Of a stretch of 64,000 bases of DNA, positions 54,935 through 63,552 are shown one piece after another. The stretch spans positions 496,001 through 560,000 of the forward strand of contig CBDBFZ010000002.1 of the NCBI GenBank assembly GCA_965205225.1, in the 5' to 3' direction. Both the position numbers and the translations under genes were made by a program. Position 1 is the stretch's first letter. Each line of letters opens with the position of its first letter. The notes under the pieces were generated by a model. The model was given only the letters and a program-made list of their open reading frames with translations, did not search any database and was not told the DNA's origin. The stretch comes from Litorimonas sp965205225 (lineage in GTDB: Bacteria > Pseudomonadota > Alphaproteobacteria > Caulobacterales > Maricaulaceae).

Positions 54935-55392
54935 TCGCCGCGCTGACAGGTTGGTGGGACGGGCGTGAGCCCCGCGAGCGTCTGTTGCTAATGGGACTCG
55001 GCCTTGTTTTGATGATTTTCCTGCTCGTCTTTGCGTTGATCCTGCCGGTGCAATCGGTGCGAGCGAAGGCACAATCGGATCTGGACAGAGCCAAATCGGA
55101 ACTTGCCATAGTCTCGCGCATCGCGCCGAATTTAGGCTCAACCGCTTCCGGTGCTCGCGCGCCGTTTGATCGCTCCGTCTTGATTGACGTCGCGCGCACT
55201 CACGGTGTGAAACTGACCCGGGTGCAACCCGGTGATGATGGCTCCTTCGCGGTCTGGATCGATAATGCGCAGACGGTCAGCCTGTACAATGTTTTCAGTG
55301 ATCTGCTGAGCGGTTATGCCGTGACGATGGAACGGGTTATCGTGAGTGCGGACGCAAACGGACGACTGTCAGCACAGTTTACAGTCCGGTGA
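54931..55392 (+). CDS. gspM: Type II secretion protein GspM
   Basis: A 153-residue protein starting at GTG 54931 and overlapping gspL by four bases. It has a short N-terminal tail with WWDGREPRERLLLMGLGLVL, a membrane helix typical of GspM, then a periplasmic domain. It completes the platform with GspL and GspF. No gspN, gspC or gspD follows; the next gene is on the other strand. Confidence 0.9.
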   Translation: MIAALTGWWDGREPRERLLLMGLGLVLMIFLLVFALILPVQSVRAKAQSDLDRAKSELAIVSRIAPNLGSTASGARAPFDRSVLIDVARTHGVKLTRVQPGDDGSFAVWIDNAQTVSLYNVFSDLLSGYAVTMERVIVSADANGRLSAQFTVR

Positions 55393-55497
55393 TGGAGGTT
55401 AAAGCGGTCTCATCGAGATCGCTACAAAAAGCGCACTTTGCAGGCTTGGTCTAATGGCAAATCGATCTCCTAAAGCCATGACAGGCCGATTTTAACG

Positions 55498-56301
55498 TCA
55501 CGTATACTTCTCACCCAGATAGACCCGGCGAACATCCTTGTTGGCACGGATTTCTTCTGGTGTACCCTCGAACAGAGCTTCGCCCTGAAACATGATCGAG
55601 GCGCGGTCGATGATGTCGAGCGTCTCGCGCACGCGGTGATCGGTGATCAGAATGCCGATGCCTCGCTGCTTCAGATAGAGGACGAGTTCTGAAATATCGG
55701 CAATCGCAATCGGGTCGATCCCGGTGAAGGGTTCATCCAGCAAAATGAAGGACGGACGGCTGGCTAGCGCGCGGGCAATTTCGACGCGACGGCGTTCCCC
55801 GCCAGACAGGGCCAGCGCCGGTGATTTGCGGATGTGACCGATATTGAGCTCATCCAGCAGCGCGTCGACATTATCGTCCCACTTGCTGCGATCCTTCTCG
55901 GTCAGCTGAACCACAGCTTTGATGTTTTCTTCGACCGACAGGCCGCGAAAAATACTCTGTTCCTGCGGTAGATAGCCAACGCCCAGGCGGGCGCGCTGAT
56001 ACATGGGCAGGCCAGTAATATCCTGCCCGTCGAGCGTGATCGAGCCGCGATCTGTTTCGATCAATCCCATTATCATGTAGAAACTTGTCGTTTTCCCGGC
56101 CCCGTTCGGGCCCATCAGAGCGACGACTTCGCCATGCTGCACCGTCAGAGTGATGTCCTTGACCACGACCCGGTCACGATAAGCCTTACCGATATTGTTC
56201 GCCGCCAGCCCGGTGGCCGGAGGCGCCAAGATCTCGGGCGCGCCGCCAGACTCGCTGACGGAGGAATCGTCCGCCGTCTGGCTGTCGAGCGTCTCAGCCA
56301 T
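55498..56301 (-). CDS. lptB: Lipopolysaccharide export ABC ATPase LptB
   Basis: A 267-residue ATP-binding protein. Walker A is GPNGAGKTTSFYM, the signature LSGGERRRVEIARAL, Walker B FILLDEPFTGIDP, and the switch His ITDHRVRETL. With LptF and LptG (not in the window) it extracts LPS from the inner membrane. It has a 35-residue N-terminal extension compared with the usual LptB. It ends the lptC-lptA-lptB unit and starts two bases after the lptA stop. Confidence 0.95.
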   Translation of the reverse strand: MAETLDSQTADDSSVSESGGAPEILAPPATGLAANNIGKAYRDRVVVKDITLTVQHGEVVALMGPNGAGKTTSFYMIMGLIETDRGSITLDGQDITGLPMYQRARLGVGYLPQEQSIFRGLSVEENIKAVVQLTEKDRSKWDDNVDALLDELNIGHIRKSPALALSGGERRRVEIARALASRPSFILLDEPFTGIDPIAIADISELVLYLKQRGIGILITDHRVRETLDIIDRASIMFQGEALFEGTPEEIRANKDVRRVYLGEKYT

Positions 56302-56303
56302 GC

Positions 56304-56855
56304 CTAGCTATTGTCCGCAGTCGCATTGGCGTTTGGCGTATTCTTGATCAGGACCGCAACCCGGCCCTGACGTCCGCACTGGCGACCTTTACAGTCAGAA
56401 ACAACGCGGACTTTCTGTGAGTTGAGTTCATAGATGAGCCGCTTGCCGCGAACAACACTGTCATCCTGGACCATAACAACGTCGCCTGTCACTTCAAACG
56501 TGCCGCTGGACGCCATATAGACACCCATATTGCCGCGCACTTCTTGCTCTGGCGTGATGTAATAGAAATTTCCAGTAGCGACGATCCGTTCAATGTCCCC
56601 GGTGACCATGCCGACGGTTGGACCCGCATTGGCAGCGGTCTTGTGGTAAATCACCATCTGGTCCGCCAGAATGCGGACATCGCCCTGACTCACATCGACC
56701 TGCCCGGTCAGCGTGCTCACGCCCTTGGAGTATACGCCGTCATCGGCGTAAAGCTCGATATTGCCGCCCGTTGAGACAGCAAACTGCGCCGGAGCCGAAC
56801 CCACAAACGTCAATGTGGCGCACAGTCCGGCGATAAAATAAAAGACGGATTTCAT
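56304..56855 (-). CDS. lptA: Lipopolysaccharide transport periplasmic protein LptA
   Basis: A 183-residue protein with a signal peptide (MKSVFYFIAGLCATLTFVGS) and an OstA/LptA beta-jellyroll (ELYADDGVYSKGVSTLTGQV, VSQGDVRILADQMVIYHK, YYITPEQEVRGNMGVYMASS, VVMVQDDSVVRGKRLIYEL). It forms the bridge that carries LPS through the periplasm. The C-terminal part has an unusual Cys pair (SDCKGRQCGRQGR) that resembles the end of the neighbouring LptC. Confidence 0.92.
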   Translation of the reverse strand: MKSVFYFIAGLCATLTFVGSAPAQFAVSTGGNIELYADDGVYSKGVSTLTGQVDVSQGDVRILADQMVIYHKTAANAGPTVGMVTGDIERIVATGNFYYITPEQEVRGNMGVYMASSGTFEVTGDVVMVQDDSVVRGKRLIYELNSQKVRVVSDCKGRQCGRQGRVAVLIKNTPNANATADNS

Positions 56856-56857
56856 AG

Positions 56858-58060
56858 TCAGTCCTGACCTTCGAGGGTGATCGCGAGGCGTCCATTGTTA
56901 TCGCAGCCCCGGCACTGGCCGGAATAGTGAATGGTTTCAGTCACTGTGTCATAGACGAGGCGGTCGGTCGAGACCGTGTTACCGTTGGGTAGAATAACGG
57001 TTACGTTGCCCGTCACGGTGACGCGGGACTGATCGTGCTCATAAATGCCGCGGTCACCGCGTACATCATTGTCTTCGGACACATAGCGAAAGCTACCGGT
57101 GCCGATAATTTCCCGCACGGCGCCGAGCCGAAGTGAGTCAGGCGACGCGTTCTCGGCTCTGTCGCGCAGGATTTTCATCTCATCCGAATAGATGGTCGAT
57201 CCGTCCTGCACCACAACCACATCACCCATCAGATCCGTGGTTCCGCCATAATACGTTGCTTGCTCCGCTTTCACATTGATCGGTCCGTTGCCATCGAATC
57301 CAAAGACCGGTCGGGCTCGGGTCGCTTCGGTTTCCAGCGGACCGCGCAGTCCGGCGGCATTATCGCCATCGCGGTTGATGATGCCGTCCATGCTGTTCTT
57401 GAAGACGAAGGTGCGGTAATTATCCAGGATTTCGTAGGACGTGCCGTTGACAGTGCCGAAATTGCCGGTGCAGCGGATCGGATCTTCGCCGATAATGCGC
57501 TTGTTGCGGGCAAAGATGCGTGCATGGCTGGTGACGCAGCGATAGCCGTCATCCGTTTCCAGAATGACATTCTGGCGAACGTCTTCGGGCAGGCTCTTAT
57601 CGGTTCTCAGATCCAGGATCTTGTTAATGTCATCATAGCTGCCGCCATCGGCCTTGACGAAGGAACTGGCCGCTTCATCGGCGCGGATGAATTCCAGAAC
57701 TGGGTTGATCAGGGAGACTGCATTACGATCCTCAAGCTGGCGCGTCGCCGTCTCGGATGTGAGGTAGAAGGGCAGGCCGTCCGATGTACGGCCACTATAG
57801 CGCGGATTAATCATGCGCACCGATGTGTCCGGATCGTCGGGAATCACCATTTCGCTGCTCTGCGTGGCAAAATAGAACATCAGCAGCGCGATCAGCGTGA
57901 AAGATATGCCGATCAACGTCTTGCGCAGCAGCGCGATCCGCTGTGTGTGCTTGCGCGCCCCCGACAGGGTCAGGGCACGCTTTGGCTCCCACAGGCCCAG
58001 CGCATCGCTCGCGGCATGGGATCGCGTCGGCAGGGTCGGTTGTAAGGACAGATCAGCCAT
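56858..58060 (-). CDS. lptC: LptC with an additional OstA-like domain
   Basis: About 400 residues from the ATG at 58060; the frame is open to 58153 and a start at 58087 is possible. One membrane helix (LIGISFTLIALLMFYFATQ) is followed by an LptC domain (near 70-220) and then a second jellyroll like LptA (GPINVKAEQATYYGGTTDLM, VVVVQDGSTIYSDEMKILR, GSFRYVSEDNDVRGDRGIYE), ending with CRGCDNNGRLAITLEGQD. Usual LptC is about 190 residues, so this is twice the length. It should anchor the LPS bridge to LptBFG. Confidence 0.88.
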   Translation of the reverse strand: MADLSLQPTLPTRSHAASDALGLWEPKRALTLSGARKHTQRIALLRKTLIGISFTLIALLMFYFATQSSEMVIPDDPDTSVRMINPRYSGRTSDGLPFYLTSETATRQLEDRNAVSLINPVLEFIRADEAASSFVKADGGSYDDINKILDLRTDKSLPEDVRQNVILETDDGYRCVTSHARIFARNKRIIGEDPIRCTGNFGTVNGTSYEILDNYRTFVFKNSMDGIINRDGDNAAGLRGPLETEATRARPVFGFDGNGPINVKAEQATYYGGTTDLMGDVVVVQDGSTIYSDEMKILRDRAENASPDSLRLGAVREIIGTGSFRYVSEDNDVRGDRGIYEHDQSRVTVTGNVTVILPNGNTVSTDRLVYDTVTETIHYSGQCRGCDNNGRLAITLEGQD

Positions 58061-58153
58061 CTCGCGCAGGCCTATAAAGACCCGCATCTGCTTTGGGTAG
58101 TCTTGGTATGCGTGGATGAGGGGTTTGTAAGGGGCGGCGTACACGACGCTCAT

Positions 58154-58400
58154 CGACCGGGATGGTAAATTGGTGAAGCTTATATAATTGGGAAAGAAAA
58201 CGGATCAAAACCAACAGAAAGACAAAATAGATCAAGAGGTTGTCGTTGCTGAAGCGAGCATGAAAACTGTATTGGGTTTATCGGGCGGGTGTTGTTTGAT
58301 TGGAACAGACGGTCGGGGATATCAAAAACGAGGAGGAAAGTGTTGCAGCCGATATTATTGAGAACGTCGATAGTGTTCCAGACGCTCTAGGCTGTGGTTA
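58154..58400. other. Intergenic region before lptC
   Basis: Nothing recognised. The genes that usually precede lptC in alphaproteobacteria (for example kdsC or a ribonuclease D gene) are absent; the neighbouring IS5 remnant may mark a break in that cluster. Confidence 0.4.
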
Positions 58401-58408
58401 CATTTTAA

Positions 58409-59040
58409 CTATTTGAGCCACAGATATATTGCGGTGCGTTTGACGGATCCCATGTATGGTTTGATGAGTTTGTCATATCGGGTGTGGGCGCGTCTCCAGT
58501 CCTTGAGCTTGGCCAACATGTTTTCGACCTTGTGGCGTTGTTTGCACTGCGTTTTGCAGAAGGTGGCTGGCGAGTTGCGCCGTCGGCTCGGCAGGATGCA
58601 GGGTGTGATGCCCATCACGACGAGTCGGCCATCGCCGTCACACACGGCGTGCAGCCTGGTGTTCAGTCCGCCCTGGTTCGCCCGCCGATATGGCGCGCAA
58701 GAACCCCCCTTTCAGCAAGCTCGCCGCCGTCCTGTGAGCTTTGAGATGTGTCGCATTGATCATCAGCGTATCGGGGGCCGTCCTGCGCTGCTAGGCCGCT
58801 GAAAATACGGTCGGATACGCCCATCCCGATCCAATGACGGAAACGGTTGTAAAGAGTTTTGTGAGGACCATAGGCCTTTGGCGCGTCCTGCCATTGCCAG
58901 CCGGTCTTCAGGACGTAGACGATGCCGGATATCACCTTGCGGTCATCGACGCGTGGCACCTGATGCGGCTTCGGAAAGTATGGCGATATCTTCGCTATCC
59001 AGGCCTCGGACAACAAAGACAAATCATTCAGGGCACCGTT
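58409..59040 (-). pseudogene. IS5-family transposase with frameshift and internal deletion
   Basis: The minus strand reads LSLLSEAWIAKISPYFPKPH, RVDDRKVISGIVYVLKTGWQ, ISGG; after a frameshift in a C-run, and a deletion, GITPCILPSRRRNSPATF and KVENMLAKLKDWRRAHTRYD. This is the start and end of an IS5-type transposase without the middle catalytic part. It is in the same orientation as the remnant at 61213, which shares its 3' end. Confidence 0.88.
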
Positions 59041-59234
59041 CCGTTGGTGCCATGAATCAGAAACAAAACCTCAATGCAAATCAATAGAGCCTGAGCCTAG
59101 TGCTGGCTTCGGACGCGGTAAGCATTTCATCAAAAAAACATTCCGAAATGTTCAAACGTGATTTTTATTTCACGTCATCTCCATTAACATGGCTACTATA
59201 AAACTGGCCGGGGAGCATCACATGGGAACGTCAC

Positions 59235-61199
59235 ATGGAATGGCATAAAATTGCGGAGCTCGAAGAGCTTCCGGAAGGACGGGTAAAATCAGCCAAGGCG
59301 GGCGTCAGAACTGTCGCACTCTCCCACTTTGATGGTCAATTCGCCGCTATGGATAATCGCTGTCCGCACCAAGGTGGGCCGCTGGGCGAAGGATCGATTG
59401 AAAAGGGCGTTGATGGACAATGCTGGATCCGATGCCCTTGGCACGGTTGGGATTTCGATCCAATAACGGGCAAACCGCCCGGCGGGCACGAAGATAGTGG
59501 GCAGACAGTCTACCCTGTCGAAGTGCGGGATGATGGCATCTATGTCGGCCTATCCAGCGAGCCCAATCATGTTCGCACGATTACTGACGTAATGGCCGAA
59601 ACGTTCGAGAATTGGGATGTCACGACCGTGTTCGGCATGGTCGGACATTCCAATTTGGGACTGGCCGATGCGATCCGTCGGCGGACTCAGTCTGGCAATA
59701 TGTCCTATTACGGCATCCGGCATGAAGGCGCCGCCTCATTCGCCTGCTCAGGTTATGCCAAACTAACCGGGCAACCCGCTGCCTGTCTGGCGATTGCCGG
59801 GCCGGGCGCGACCAATCTAATGACGGGTCTTTGGGATGCCAAGGTTGACCGAGCCCCAGTTCTCGCCCTGACGGGTCAGGTTCAGATGCAGGTTTTCGGA
59901 CCCGGCGCGTTCCAGGATATTGATCTGGCCGCTGCCTTTGCGCCTGTGGCAACCTTTTCGCAAAGCGTCCTGCCGGGATCCAATCACGCGGAACTCGCCA
60001 ACCTGGCGTGCAAGGCGGCGCTTAATAACCGGAATGTCGCGCATCTGATCTTCCCGGATGATGTCCAAACCCTGAACGCCGCGGATGGTGCAAAAGCGGG
60101 GACACCTGCCGGGCGTCTGATCCATCATCCCATCCTGCCGGATGAAACAGCGATGACGGCCCTGAAAGATCAGATTGAAAGCGCGAAGCGCCTCATGATC
60201 ATCGTTGGCTTCGGGGCCCGCAACGCGATGGACGACATCACGACATTTGCAGAAACGACCGGAGCGTCGATCGCGACGACCTTCAAGGCCAAAGGACAAA
60301 TATCCGATCACCACCCCCTTGCCGCTGGCGTCTTGGGGCGCTCCGGGACGCCAATTGCCAGCTGGTTCATGAATGAGTGCGATCTGATCCTGGCACTCGG
60401 ATCCTCCTTTTCCAATCATACGGGCATTGAACCGTCCAAACCGATCATCCAGATCGATTTCGATCCGGCGCAATTGGGACGGTTCCATCCGGTCACCCTG
60501 CCTGTTCAAGGCGAAATCGGCGCGACCCTGCGCGCGCTGACCGAAGCCATCAATCCAGACGGAATGATGAATCAACGGGCCGAACTACAGGACCGAAAAG
60601 CGATCTGGAAAGCCGAGAAAGAAAGCCGTCTGGACGATCAGTCCGGCGACGGGATCAACTCGGCGACGATATTTGCAACCCTGTCAGCGTTGGTTCCATC
60701 TGACGCCGTCATTGTCGTTGACGTCGGCAACAACACCTATTCCTTCGGACGCTACTTTGAATGCCAGCAACAATCCGTTCTGATGTCGGGTTATCTGGGC
60801 TCGATCGGCTTTTCATTTCCGGCCGCGATGGGAGCCTGGGCGGCCACTCAGGATGTCGACGCTCATAAAGGCCGGAAGGTTGTTTCTATTAGCGGTGATG
60901 GCGGCTTTGGTCAGTACGCGATGGAATTCACGACTGCCGTCAAATACGGCATGAATATCACGCATATCCTGCTGAATAATGGCCAGCTTGGAAAAATCTC
61001 CAAGGAGCAACGGGCTGGCGATTGGGAGGTTTGGCAAACCACCCTGCACAATCCGAGCTTTGCCGCCTTCGCAAGGGCGTGTGGCGGCCACGGAATGATC
61101 GTCAAGAACGCTGAAGATCTGGAAGCCGCCATAAAAACCGCTTTGCAGCATAACGGACCATCCCTCGTCGAAATCATCTCTGACCCGGACCTGATCTAG
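59235..61199 (+). CDS. Rieske [2Fe-2S] domain fused to a thiamine diphosphate-dependent enzyme
   Basis: A 654-residue protein. Residues 1-110 are a Rieske ferredoxin domain with Cys43/His45 (CPHQGG) and Cys67/His70 (CPWHGWDF). Residues about 112-654 are an acetolactate synthase/pyruvate oxidase-like enzyme: the catalytic Glu164 in IRHEGAASFACSGYAKLTG, GPGATNLMTGLWDAKVDRAP, and the diphosphate/Mg site SGDGGFG (553-559) with Asn581-Asn582 spaced as in the family. It may use the iron-sulfur centre as electron acceptor in 2-oxoacid oxidation, but this is inference. The ATG at 59235 is preceded by a short overlapping frame with a better ribosome binding site (59222). IS5 remnants lie on both sides. 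Confidence 0.9.
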   Translation: MEWHKIAELEELPEGRVKSAKAGVRTVALSHFDGQFAAMDNRCPHQGGPLGEGSIEKGVDGQCWIRCPWHGWDFDPITGKPPGGHEDSGQTVYPVEVRDDGIYVGLSSEPNHVRTITDVMAETFENWDVTTVFGMVGHSNLGLADAIRRRTQSGNMSYYGIRHEGAASFACSGYAKLTGQPAACLAIAGPGATNLMTGLWDAKVDRAPVLALTGQVQMQVFGPGAFQDIDLAAAFAPVATFSQSVLPGSNHAELANLACKAALNNRNVAHLIFPDDVQTLNAADGAKAGTPAGRLIHHPILPDETAMTALKDQIESAKRLMIIVGFGARNAMDDITTFAETTGASIATTFKAKGQISDHHPLAAGVLGRSGTPIASWFMNECDLILALGSSFSNHTGIEPSKPIIQIDFDPAQLGRFHPVTLPVQGEIGATLRALTEAINPDGMMNQRAELQDRKAIWKAEKESRLDDQSGDGINSATIFATLSALVPSDAVIVVDVGNNTYSFGRYFECQQQSVLMSGYLGSIGFSFPAAMGAWAATQDVDAHKGRKVVSISGDGGFGQYAMEFTTAVKYGMNITHILLNNGQLGKISKEQRAGDWEVWQTTLHNPSFAAFARACGGHGMIVKNAEDLEAAIKTALQHNGPSLVEIISDPDLI

Positions 61200-61212
61200 G
61201 ACAGCCCCTTAA

Positions 61213-61490
61213 CTATTTAAGCCATAGATATATTTCGGCGATATATTTCGGCGTGTTTGACGAATCCCATACATGTTTTGATGAGTTTGTCATATCGGAT
61301 AGTGATACGCCTGAATGTTTTGAGTTTGCCGAACATAGGTTCGAGCTGATTTCTTTCCTTATAGAGGTCTTTGTGATAAGTGCGTTGTTCAAGACGGTTG
61401 GTTTCAGGCGGGATACAGGCAATGTAACCGCAGCCTAGCCGCAACATTCCTTTGCAAAACATGCCACCTTTGGTAAGTGGGGGAAAACAT
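61213..61490 (-). pseudogene. IS5-family transposase, C-terminal remnant
   Basis: The minus strand reads PETNRLEQRTYHKDLYKERN with QLEPMFGKLKTFRRITIRYD, then KLIKTCMGFVKHAEIY, the end of an IS5-type transposase. It resembles the end of the remnant at 58409 (KLIKPYMGSVKRTAIYLWLK) and is partly duplicated internally (TATATTTCGGCG occurs twice, near 61220-61255). Confidence 0.85.
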
Positions 61491-61509
61491 AGCTGCGAAG
61501 CCAAGGCAC

Positions 61510-63552
61510 ATGAAAAGAGAGCGCATAAAAAGTATAATAAAAAATATCATAAAAAGTATCAAACGATCTGGAAACGCGGAGAGCGGCGTACCCGTCATTC
61601 TGGTGCAAGCCTTCATCAAGGTTGATACCTTATCGCAATGTCTGGACAGCCTGCGTGCATGCACGGGGGCAAGCAATTTTCGGCTGGTCATTTTCCAGGA
61701 TGGGGTGGACGGCAACCCTTTCATGGGGAAATACGGGAAGGAGCATCAAGAGACGAAAGACTTTATCGAACGCTGGATGGAAACGCATGAAGCTGCGTTT
61801 CAAAGTGTCGAATTCCATCCCCAAACTCAAGGGCGTGGCCCTCTCCTGACCTGCAAATTGTCTGTGGATTATGCAGTCACTGATGCGTCATTTGTCCTTT
61901 TTACTGAAGATGACATTATTTTTGCGAAGGATTCTCTGACCTATGCTCAACAGATTATTGAGACGCCGGACTGGACGGATCCGGATGTCTGGGCCGCTGA
62001 ACTGGAGTCAAAATGTTTTAACAGCGGCGATGGCAGTATCTTGCCGCGCGACATCAAGGAATGCCTTCAGCTGGCAAGGGATCAGGAACTTATTTCAAAG
62101 TACACAACAAGTCTGAAAGTAATGCCGTCAAGCTGCTTTGTTGTGACAGCAGGTAAATGGGCGGAATGGTTCGAGACAAGGGGGAAGGGAGAGCTCGGTT
62201 CTTTGCAGGATCAATTGCGCGAGGAAGGCAAAACCGTTCTTTGGCCAATCGTGGCGCGCGCCCGAGATGACAGTATGCGTCACCCAAAAGGATATACGAT
62301 GAATCTCAGGAAGGGTAGTGGAATGGCCGAAATGGTCGCACAAAAGAACACGTTCCTGACGTCCGGTGATCTTGAGGCGGATGGTGCCGTCGCTCTTGTT
62401 CCCTATGAAAAAAGTATTGAATCGCTTATAGATCGAACATCGAGACGATTTAAGGTCAACCCGTCACAAAACAAGTTCCGGCTGCACGCGGCGGCCTTTT
62501 CGGGCCACACGGAGACCATCGCCGCGCTGCTGGAGGCCGGAGCCGATACCACGGTGCGGCTCAAGAATGGCTTCACCCCGCTGCACGTGGCGGCTGAAAG
62601 CAACCGAATAAAGGTCATCGCCATGCTCATCGCCGCCGGAGCCGATCATAACACCCAGAACGAGGCGGGGGAAACTCCGCTGCACATAGCGGCCAGAAAA
62701 GGCCACACAGAGATCATCGCCGTGCTCATCACCGCCGGAGCCGATCATAACACCCAGACCGGAGCGGGGCAAACCCCGCTGCACATAGCGGCCAGAAAAG
62801 GCCACGCAGGGGTCAGCGCCACGCTCATCGCTGCCGGAGTCGATCACAACGCCCAGAACAAGACGGGGCAAACCCCGCTGCACATAACGGCCGAAAAAGG
62901 CCACACAGAGGTCAGCGCCGTGCTCATCGCCGCCGGGGCCGATCGCAACGCCGCCCAAGACGGGACGGGGGAAACCTCGCTGCACATAGCGGCCAGAAAA
63001 GGCCACACAAAGGTCATCACCATGCTCATCGCTACAGGCGTCGATCACAACGCCCAGAACGAGGCGGGGGAAACCCCGCTGCACATAGCGGCCAGAAAAG
63101 GCCACACAGAGGTCAGCGCCGCGCTCATCGCTACAGGCGTCGATCACAACGCCCAGAACGAGGCGGGGGAAACCCCGCTGCACATAGCGGCCAGAAAAGG
63201 CCACACAGAGGTCAGCGCCGCGCTCATCGCTGCAGGAGCCGATCACAACGCCCAGAACAAGACGGGGCAAACCCCGCTGCACATAACGGCCGAAAAAGGC
63301 CACACAGAGGTCAGCGCCGCGCTCATCACCGCCGGAGTCGATGTCAACGCGCAGAACGGGGCGGGGCAAACCCCGCTGCACGTGGCGGCCAGAAAAGGCC
63401 ACACAGAGGTCAGCGCCGCGCTCAGTGCTGCCGGGGCCGATCACAACGCCCAGGACAGGACGGGGCAAACCCCGCTGAACATAGCGATCAAAAAAGGCCA
63501 CACAGAGGTCAGCGCCGCGCTCAGCGCCGCCGGAGCCGAGGTCAAAGTCTAG
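61510..63552 (+). CDS. Glycosyltransferase (GNT-I-like) fused to ankyrin repeats
   Basis: About 680 residues from the ATG at 61510 (AAGG upstream; the frame is open from GTG 61477). The N-terminal 300 residues resemble the GNT-I-like glycosyltransferase fold: GVPVILVQAFIKVDTLSQCL, the metal/nucleotide motif LFTEDDIIFA, and a downstream CFVVTAGKWAEWF. The C-terminal part has 11 ankyrin repeats of 33 residues with the consensus GETPLHIAARKGHTEVSAAL, then IAAGADHNAQ. No signal peptide is seen. The fusion is unusual, and the repeats are very similar at the DNA level, implying recent duplication. Confidence 0.85.
   Translation: MKRERIKSIIKNIIKSIKRSGNAESGVPVILVQAFIKVDTLSQCLDSLRACTGASNFRLVIFQDGVDGNPFMGKYGKEHQETKDFIERWMETHEAAFQSVEFHPQTQGRGPLLTCKLSVDYAVTDASFVLFTEDDIIFAKDSLTYAQQIIETPDWTDPDVWAAELESKCFNSGDGSILPRDIKECLQLARDQELISKYTTSLKVMPSSCFVVTAGKWAEWFETRGKGELGSLQDQLREEGKTVLWPIVARARDDSMRHPKGYTMNLRKGSGMAEMVAQKNTFLTSGDLEADGAVALVPYEKSIESLIDRTSRRFKVNPSQNKFRLHAAAFSGHTETIAALLEAGADTTVRLKNGFTPLHVAAESNRIKVIAMLIAAGADHNTQNEAGETPLHIAARKGHTEIIAVLITAGADHNTQTGAGQTPLHIAARKGHAGVSATLIAAGVDHNAQNKTGQTPLHITAEKGHTEVSAVLIAAGADRNAAQDGTGETSLHIAARKGHTKVITMLIATGVDHNAQNEAGETPLHIAARKGHTEVSAALIATGVDHNAQNEAGETPLHIAARKGHTEVSAALIAAGADHNAQNKTGQTPLHITAEKGHTEVSAALITAGVDVNAQNGAGQTPLHVAARKGHTEVSAALSAAGADHNAQDRTGQTPLNIAIKKGHTEVSAALSAAGAEVKV
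62640..63545 (+). repeat. Tandem 99-base repeats encoding ankyrin units
   Basis: About nine consecutive 99-base units in one frame are close copies; the stretch CTGCACATAGCGGCCAGAAA recurs several times in successive units. The near-identity suggests repeat-number change by slippage or recombination. Confidence 0.85.

Noticed and set aside
62640..63545. CRISPR-like array
   Set aside because: The repeats are contiguous 99-base coding units without unique spacers, and translate to ankyrin repeats.
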